Below, piece after piece: positions 59,629 through 64,000 of a stretch of 64,000 nt of DNA; the first letter of the stretch is position 1, and the number at the start of each line of letters is the position of its first letter. The notes beneath the pieces were generated by a model. The model saw only the letters and a list, made by a program, of their open reading frames with translations, was not told the DNA's origin and did not search any database. Made by a program: the position numbers and the translations under genes. Source of the stretch: Paracoccaceae bacterium (lineage in GTDB: Bacteria > Pseudomonadota > Alphaproteobacteria > Rhodobacterales > Rhodobacteraceae); the NCBI GenBank assembly GCA_026710155.1, contig JAPORQ010000022.1, forward strand, positions 1 through 64,000, read 5' to 3'.

Positions 59629-60483
59629 CTACATGGCCGCTTCCATGGTCTTCTCCAGATAGATTTTTCGCAATCTGCCGACGATTGGACCGGGCTTTCC
59701 ATTACCGACAGGTTTGCCATCAATTTCAATTACCGGTGCAACAAACAAGGATGCAGCTGTGATAAAGGCTTCATCGGCTTCAAGAGCTTCATCAAGTGTG
59801 AAAGGTCTCTGTTCAACAGTCATACCCTCTTCGGCAGCAAACTGCAACAATGTTGCCCGGGTGATGCCATGCAGAATGTCATGGGACAGGTTTCTGGTAA
59901 CAATATTACCTGAAGCCTGAACAATATAGGCATTGTTTGAAGTTCCCTCAGTAATATAGCCATCTTCAACAAGCCAGGCATCGTCAGCACCGACACGGGT
60001 GGCTTCCATTTTTGCCATTGAGGGATACAACAGCTGTACAGTCTTTATATCACGCCTCCGCCACCGCAAGTCCGGAACGGTAATTATCTTGTAACCAGTT
60101 TTGATTTTTGGTGAATTGGTCAGGTTTTTGGCTTGTGTAAACAAAACGATTGTGGGTTTGGCTTTTTCAGGGAAAAGAAAATCCCTGTCGGCCTCTCCCC
60201 TGGTTACCTGAAGGTAAATCATTCCTTCCCGGAGGTTGTTTCTGGATACCAATTCACGATGAATGTCCAAAAGTTCATTGTCAGAACAGGCTGCAGTCAT
60301 TCCAAGTTCATTGAGGGATCTGGCCAATCTTTTCTGATGACCGGGAAAATCAATCAATTTTCCATCCCTTACAGAAGTGACCTCGTATACTCCATCAGCA
60401 AATAAAAAGCCCCGATCAAAAATGGATACCTTGGCTTCATTTTCCGGCAAGTATTTTCCGTTAACATAAACAATGCGGTTCAT
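59629..60483 (-). CDS. D-amino acid aminotransferase (class IV, D-alanine transaminase type)
   Basis: A PLP enzyme of 284 residues that swaps the amino group between D-amino acids and 2-oxo acids, typically D-alanine plus 2-oxoglutarate to pyruvate plus D-glutamate. It has YVNGKYLPENEAKVSIFDRG, ADGVYEV, the PLP lysine in LLYPSMAKMEATRVGAD and GYITEGTSNNAYIV. RDILHGITR-type motif is present as HDILHGITRATLL. Branched-chain transaminase is the alternative in this fold, but the FLFADGVYEV and WRRRDIKTVQLL wording fits D-amino acid enzymes. It is upstream-neighbour to DgcA/DgcN-like genes. Confidence 0.82.
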   Translation of the reverse strand: MNRIVYVNGKYLPENEAKVSIFDRGFLFADGVYEVTSVRDGKLIDFPGHQKRLARSLNELGMTAACSDNELLDIHRELVSRNNLREGMIYLQVTRGEADRDFLFPEKAKPTIVLFTQAKNLTNSPKIKTGYKIITVPDLRWRRRDIKTVQLLYPSMAKMEATRVGADDAWLVEDGYITEGTSNNAYIVQASGNIVTRNLSHDILHGITRATLLQFAAEEGMTVEQRPFTLDEALEADEAFITAASLFVAPVIEIDGKPVGNGKPGPIVGRLRKIYLEKTMEAAM

Positions 60484-60519
60484 TTCAACTCCTTTTCTAT
60501 AAAGACAAATACATAAGAA

Positions 60520-61485
60520 TTATCCCCAGAGCATGGATTCCGGGGGAAAAACCATGGATCTCTTGAAAGCAAGCCCATGTTTTCGATCCTCGACCAGAAA
60601 CAAGGGACCATCCAGATCAACAATTGATGCATGCTGGGCAACAAGCATGGCCGGCGCCATGGCAAGAGATGAACCGACCATGCACCCAACCATGATATCA
60701 AAACCCATTTCCTTTCCTTTCGCAAGTAGCTTCAGAGCCTCGGTCAAGCCACCGGTCTTGTCCAGTTTGATGTTTATCATATCGTATTTGCCAACCAGAT
60801 CATCAAGTGAGTTGCAATCATGACAGCTTTCATCGGCACAAATCGGGATTGGGGATTTGTAATCCATCAAGAAGTGATCCTGATCTGCAGGAAAGGGTTG
60901 TTCGACCATTGCAACATCCAATTCCAAAAGCTTGGCAATCAAATCGGGAAAATCATTTTCTTGACAGGATTCATTGGCATCCACAATAAGCTTTGAATTT
61001 GGTGCAGCCTGATGTATCGCTTCAATTCTGGGAATGTCCCCCTTGCCACCGAGTTTGACCTTGAGAAGCGGTCGGTCCTTGTTGGCCAAGGCGTCCTGAT
61101 ACATGGCCTCGGGGGTTCCGAGGGAGATGGTGACGGCAGTAATCAAGGGTTGCAAACTATTTAAACCAGCAAGTTGCCAAACGGGAGTATTGTATTTCTT
61201 GGATTCCAGGTCCCACAAGGCACAATCCAGTGCATTTCTTGCTGCACCGGGGGCAACCGCATCCTGGAGTGTTTCACGATCAAACGGCTGATTGACACCT
61301 TTTATTGTTTCGGAAACGGATTCCAGGGTTTCTCCGTAGCGCTCATAGGGTACACATTCACCCCAGCCAACCATACCCTCGTCTTCAATCTCTACCGAAA
61401 GAACATGGGCATGCGATCTTGAACCCCTGGAAATGGTGAACGGCTGAGTGAGCTTGAAAGAGTTTTCTTTGATGGTAATTTTCAT
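60520..61485 (-). CDS. dgcA: enolase-superfamily racemase: DgcA-like N-acetyl-D-glutamate racemase or dipeptide epimerase
   Basis: A 321-residue enolase-superfamily protein of the muconate lactonising group. Catalytic residues: KVKLGGKG (KxK), metal ligands in IVDANES, VEQPFPAD and ICADESCHD, and the second lysine in NIKLDKTGG. L-Ala-D/L-Glu epimerases share this pattern. The next gene is a DgcN-like DUF1611 protein, and the pair dgcN-dgcA is described for D-glutamate use in marine proteobacteria. The racemase role is therefore preferred, but the sequence alone does not exclude a dipeptide epimerase. Confidence 0.78.
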   Translation of the reverse strand: MKITIKENSFKLTQPFTISRGSRSHAHVLSVEIEDEGMVGWGECVPYERYGETLESVSETIKGVNQPFDRETLQDAVAPGAARNALDCALWDLESKKYNTPVWQLAGLNSLQPLITAVTISLGTPEAMYQDALANKDRPLLKVKLGGKGDIPRIEAIHQAAPNSKLIVDANESCQENDFPDLIAKLLELDVAMVEQPFPADQDHFLMDYKSPIPICADESCHDCNSLDDLVGKYDMINIKLDKTGGLTEALKLLAKGKEMGFDIMVGCMVGSSLAMAPAMLVAQHASIVDLDGPLFLVEDRKHGLAFKRSMVFPPESMLWG

Positions 61486-61497
61486 GAAGCAATGGTG

Positions 61498-62499
61498 TTA
61501 AATTGCCAGCAGGGAATCAACAATCTTGCCGACCCCAAAACGTACCGGATCAGTTGTGGGCAGTCCCATTCTCTGCTCTGTCTCATCCACAGCTTTCCTG
61601 GCTTCACTTTCCTCCATGTTTCTGGTGTTCAGGGAGATGCCAGCAACCTTGCAAGCGGGATTGACCACCCTGGCCATGTTCAGGGACAGATCCCCCAATG
61701 CTTCCAGCGACGGTAACCTGTATCCGGGAAGACCGCGCATGAATTCTCGGGTCGGTTCATGGCACAGAATCAGTGCATCAGGCTGGCCACCATGAATTAT
61801 GGACAAAGTGACTCCCGAATAGGAAGCATGAAACAACGATCCTTGACCCTCGATGAAATCCCAGTGATCTTCATCCTGGGCAGGTGATAGATATTCGATT
61901 GAACCTGCCATGAAATCAGCAACAACCGCATCCAGTGGGACACCATCTCCCTCAATCAGGATACCGGTCTGACCAGTTGCCCTAAAGGCGGTTTTCATTC
62001 CCCGTTCCTGCATTTCCTGATGCAGGGCCAAAGACACATACATCTTTCCAACCGAAACATCAGTACCAACAGCGACACATCTTTTACCTGATCGCTTTTG
62101 ACCATCCGCAATGGGATAGTCCACATTGGGTTTGCGGACATCGAATAGTTTTCTGCCATGTTTCCGAGCCATATCCACCAGGTCTTGCTGTTCATTCAAA
62201 AGGACATGCAGGCCGGATGCCAGATCCATACCAGCTTCCAGGGCTGCCAGAAGATGGAGTTTCCATCCCTCGGAGATGACTCCACCCCTGTTGGCCACAC
62301 CAATGACCATGGTCTTGGCACCCCTTTCCACAGCTTCTGAAATGGAGATTTCATCAATCCCCAAATCTGCGTTGCAACCCGCCAGTCGGAGTTGACCTAC
62401 GGCATACTGAGGCCGCCAATCATTAATACCGATGGCCACTTTGGCAGCCAGCCTGTCATGAGCATCACCTAGGAATAACAAATATGGTTTTTTAATCAT
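61498..62499 (-). CDS. dgcN: DUF1611 protein, DgcN-like D-glutamate N-acetyltransferase
   Basis: The DUF1611 family, with a P-loop-like fold: YLLFLGDAHDRLAAKVAIG at the start, GVANRGGVISEGW, then VRKPNVDYPIADGQKRSGKR and VGTDVSVGKMYVSLALHQEM (the P-loop-like segment). In marine bacteria DgcN acetylates D-glutamate so that DgcA can racemise it. I start at ATG 62499 (MIKKPYLLFLGDAHDR, 333 residues), the family start, rather than 62541. The gene lies 12 bases from dgcA, in the same direction. A D-amino-acid transaminase follows, so the three genes probably recycle D-amino acids to glutamate. Confidence 0.8.
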   Translation of the reverse strand: MIKKPYLLFLGDAHDRLAAKVAIGINDWRPQYAVGQLRLAGCNADLGIDEISISEAVERGAKTMVIGVANRGGVISEGWKLHLLAALEAGMDLASGLHVLLNEQQDLVDMARKHGRKLFDVRKPNVDYPIADGQKRSGKRCVAVGTDVSVGKMYVSLALHQEMQERGMKTAFRATGQTGILIEGDGVPLDAVVADFMAGSIEYLSPAQDEDHWDFIEGQGSLFHASYSGVTLSIIHGGQPDALILCHEPTREFMRGLPGYRLPSLEALGDLSLNMARVVNPACKVAGISLNTRNMEESEARKAVDETEQRMGLPTTDPVRFGVGKIVDSLLAI

Positions 62500-62636
62500 G
62501 AGTAACATCAATAATGAGAAGAAGAGAACAAAATCAAGCAAATACCACTCGTGAAGATAATTTTTTCACGATTAATTAAAACATGCTCAAACCACACAAT
62601 CTCGTATCGGTCAAACGGTCGATCAGATTCTTCAGA

Positions 62637-63035
62637 TTACAACCAATCCCTCAGAATTGCCACCATACCTTTATTGGCTGGAGGCATGGGATGTTTTGAC
62701 AAATCCTTGGGATGTACCCATTTCAGCTCGTTGCCCTCCACGGGAAAAGGAATCCCATGCCATTTTCGACAAACAAATAAAAGCAGAATCTGGTGAAAAT
62801 CATCATATTCATGACTGGCAAATGTCAAGGGTGCGAGACAGTTGGACCAGGTATTAATACCTAGCTCCTCTTGCATTTCCCTCAAAGCAGCATTTTCAGG
62901 TGTTTCGTCAGGCTCGACCTTGCCGCCGGGAAATTCCCAAAAACCACCAAATGACTTGTCGGCAGGCCTACGGGCAAGCAGCACTCGCCCGTCCGTATCA
63001 ATCAGGGCAACAACAGATGCCAGACCGATGTTCAT
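62637..63035 (-). CDS. mutT: 8-oxo-dGTP diphosphatase (Nudix)
   Basis: Hydrolyses oxidised dGTP so that it is not used in replication. 132 residues with a Nudix box GGKVEPDETPENAALREMQEELGI split as GGKVEPDETPENAAL and REMQEELGI, around residues 37-60. FGGFWEFPGG precedes it. The ending NKGMVAILRDWL is also common in MutT. Its start overlaps the stop of argJ (TGATG-like 4-base overlap), a frequent argJ-mutT pairing in alphaproteobacteria. Confidence 0.92.
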   Translation of the reverse strand: MNIGLASVVALIDTDGRVLLARRPADKSFGGFWEFPGGKVEPDETPENAALREMQEELGINTWSNCLAPLTFASHEYDDFHQILLLFVCRKWHGIPFPVEGNELKWVHPKDLSKHPMPPANKGMVAILRDWL

Positions 63036-64000
63036 GATCGGTAATCGGCATTGATGGAAATATAACCATGGGAAAAATCACAAGTCCAAAAGCGGCAACT
63101 TTCCTTGCCCAGTCCCAAATCCACCGTGATCAGGATTTCCTGCCTTTTCATGTAGTCTTGACCCAATTCTTCCCTGTAGCTATCGGCAACCTGACCATTT
63201 TCGGCAACAAGTATATCCCCAAATCTTATGGCCAGCAAATCCCGCTCTGCCCTGGCCCCTGATTTACCTACAGCCATGACAACACGTCCCCAATTTGGAT
63301 CTTCCCCTGAAATAGCCGTTTTGACCAGGGGGGAGTTAGCGATGGATCTGGCCACCTTTTTTGCATCAGAACTGTTTTCTGCACCGATGACTGAAATTTC
63401 CACAAATTTGGTGGCGCCCTCCCCGTCTCTTGCAATTTGCTGAGCCAGGGACAGCATCACGGATTGCAAACCTGCCTTGAATTTCCTGGCGTCACTCGTT
63501 TCCTGGTTTACTATCTTTTTATTCCCGGCCAATCCGGTAGCCGCCACCATTAATGTATCGGAGGTAGAGGTATCACCATCGACGGAGACCGAATTAAAGG
63601 TTTCCTCGGTTAATTCGGAAACCATGGATTGAAGAGTGAACTGATCAATATTGGCGTCAGTAAAGACATAGGCCAGCATGGTTGCCATGTCGGGCGCAAT
63701 CATGCCCGAACCCTTGGCAATCCCTGATATTGCTACTGGTTTATCGGTACAATCCACAACGGTTCCTGCACCCTTGGGAAAGGTATCGGTCGTCATGATC
63801 GCTTGACCGGCATTTTCCAGATTGTTTTCAGAGAGATTGTTTTTTAACTCAGCAAGGACCCTTGTGATTTTTCCGACAGCGAGAGGTTCTCCAATTACAC
63901 CTGTTGAAGCAGTAAACACACTGTTTTTGTCAAGACCCAAAAGTTGTGCAGTTCGACAGGAAACCTCCCCAACAGCGTTCTCACCAGACCTGCCGGTGAA
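63032..64000 (-). CDS. argJ: ornithine acetyltransferase/N-acetylglutamate synthase, partial
   Basis: The gene runs off the right edge; 322 codons are in the window, against about 400 in the family. ArgJ transfers the acetyl group between N-acetylornithine and glutamate in arginine synthesis. The visible part has TASTGVIGEPL, the oxyanion and cleavage region GIAKGSGMIAPDMATMLAY (autoproteolysis before the Thr in MATM), VDGDTSTSDT and DPNWGRVVMAVG. The N-terminal 60 or so residues lie outside. It precedes mutT in an operon. Confidence 0.95.
   Translation of the reverse strand, partial: FTGRSGENAVGEVSCRTAQLLGLDKNSVFTASTGVIGEPLAVGKITRVLAELKNNLSENNLENAGQAIMTTDTFPKGAGTVVDCTDKPVAISGIAKGSGMIAPDMATMLAYVFTDANIDQFTLQSMVSELTEETFNSVSVDGDTSTSDTLMVAATGLAGNKKIVNQETSDARKFKAGLQSVMLSLAQQIARDGEGATKFVEISVIGAENSSDAKKVARSIANSPLVKTAISGEDPNWGRVVMAVGKSGARAERDLLAIRFGDILVAENGQVADSYREELGQDYMKRQEILITVDLGLGKESCRFWTCDFSHGYISINADYRS

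Noticed and set aside
1-64000. Mobile elements, integrase genes, attachment sites or CRISPR arrays
   Set aside because: No transposase, integrase, phage gene, long direct repeat or spaced repeat array was recognised in the window.

Overview
The window looks like a chromosomal segment of a marine alphaproteobacterium, possibly SAR116/Puniceispirillales-like. It has moderate GC, many ABC and tripartite carboxylate uptake systems, and the block rsmG-mnmG-mnmE-rho-hemJ | aroE-coaE-dnaQ that flanks the chromosome origin in Caulobacter and relatives. The clade is inferred from gene content and order; no phylogeny was run. No rRNA, tRNA, CRISPR array or insertion sequence was seen.

Layout. 1-1200: GC-rich DNA with a secreted cysteine-rich protein gene whose reading frame is broken by a C9 tract. 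1.5-5.1 kb: assimilatory sulfite reductase and siroheme operon (minus strand). 5.3-12.0 kb: an operon for a tripartite (TctCBA) transporter, a CoA-acylating aldehyde dehydrogenase and a two-subunit acid-CoA ligase, possibly for a C2 sulfonate such as sulfoacetate. 12.0-13.1 kb: a second GC-rich patch with a homologue of the first secreted protein, broken by an identical C9 tract. 13.2-20.4 kb: methionine aminopeptidase, then an ABC importer with a cytoplasmic GH63-type hydrolase, probably for a glycosylated compatible solute. 20.7-27.2 kb: SnoaL-like protein, SDR, and an acyl-CoA cluster with a split ACAD10/11 pair (kinase plus dehydrogenase), class III CoA-transferase and HMG-CoA-lyase-like enzyme. 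27.4-42.3 kb: glucose-type ABC importer with a long oxidative catabolic cluster (SDRs, two GMC oxidoreductases, DUF993 aldolase-like protein, Gfo/Idh/MocA dehydrogenase, CoA-transferase, frameshifted enoyl-CoA hydratase) and a LacI regulator. Palindromes of the type TGGAACGTTCCA precede three transcription starts in this cluster.

42.4-59.1 kb is housekeeping: DNA methyltransferase-like protein and CinA-like protein where parAB often sit, then rsmG, mnmG, mnmE, rho, hemJ and an MBL hydrolase on the minus strand. A 367-bp AT-rich divergent gap (candidate oriC) follows, then aroE, coaE, dnaQ, an exonuclease, msrA, mepA, dapD, dapE and a DUF2064 protein on the plus strand. 59.6-64.0 kb: D-amino-acid transaminase with DgcA/DgcN-like D-glutamate catabolism genes, mutT and the start of argJ.

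The most unusual signals are: (1) two homologous secreted proteins with the same poly-C tract at the start of the signal peptide, each preceded by a perfect Shine-Dalgarno and ATG and both one base out of frame (phase variation or +1 frameshifting); (2) the self-consistent LacI operator set; (3) a stable hairpin directly after each of the three solute-binding-protein genes; (4) a siroheme synthase with a degenerate methyltransferase half; (5) a MalF-type permease with an extracytoplasmic DUF11-like insert.
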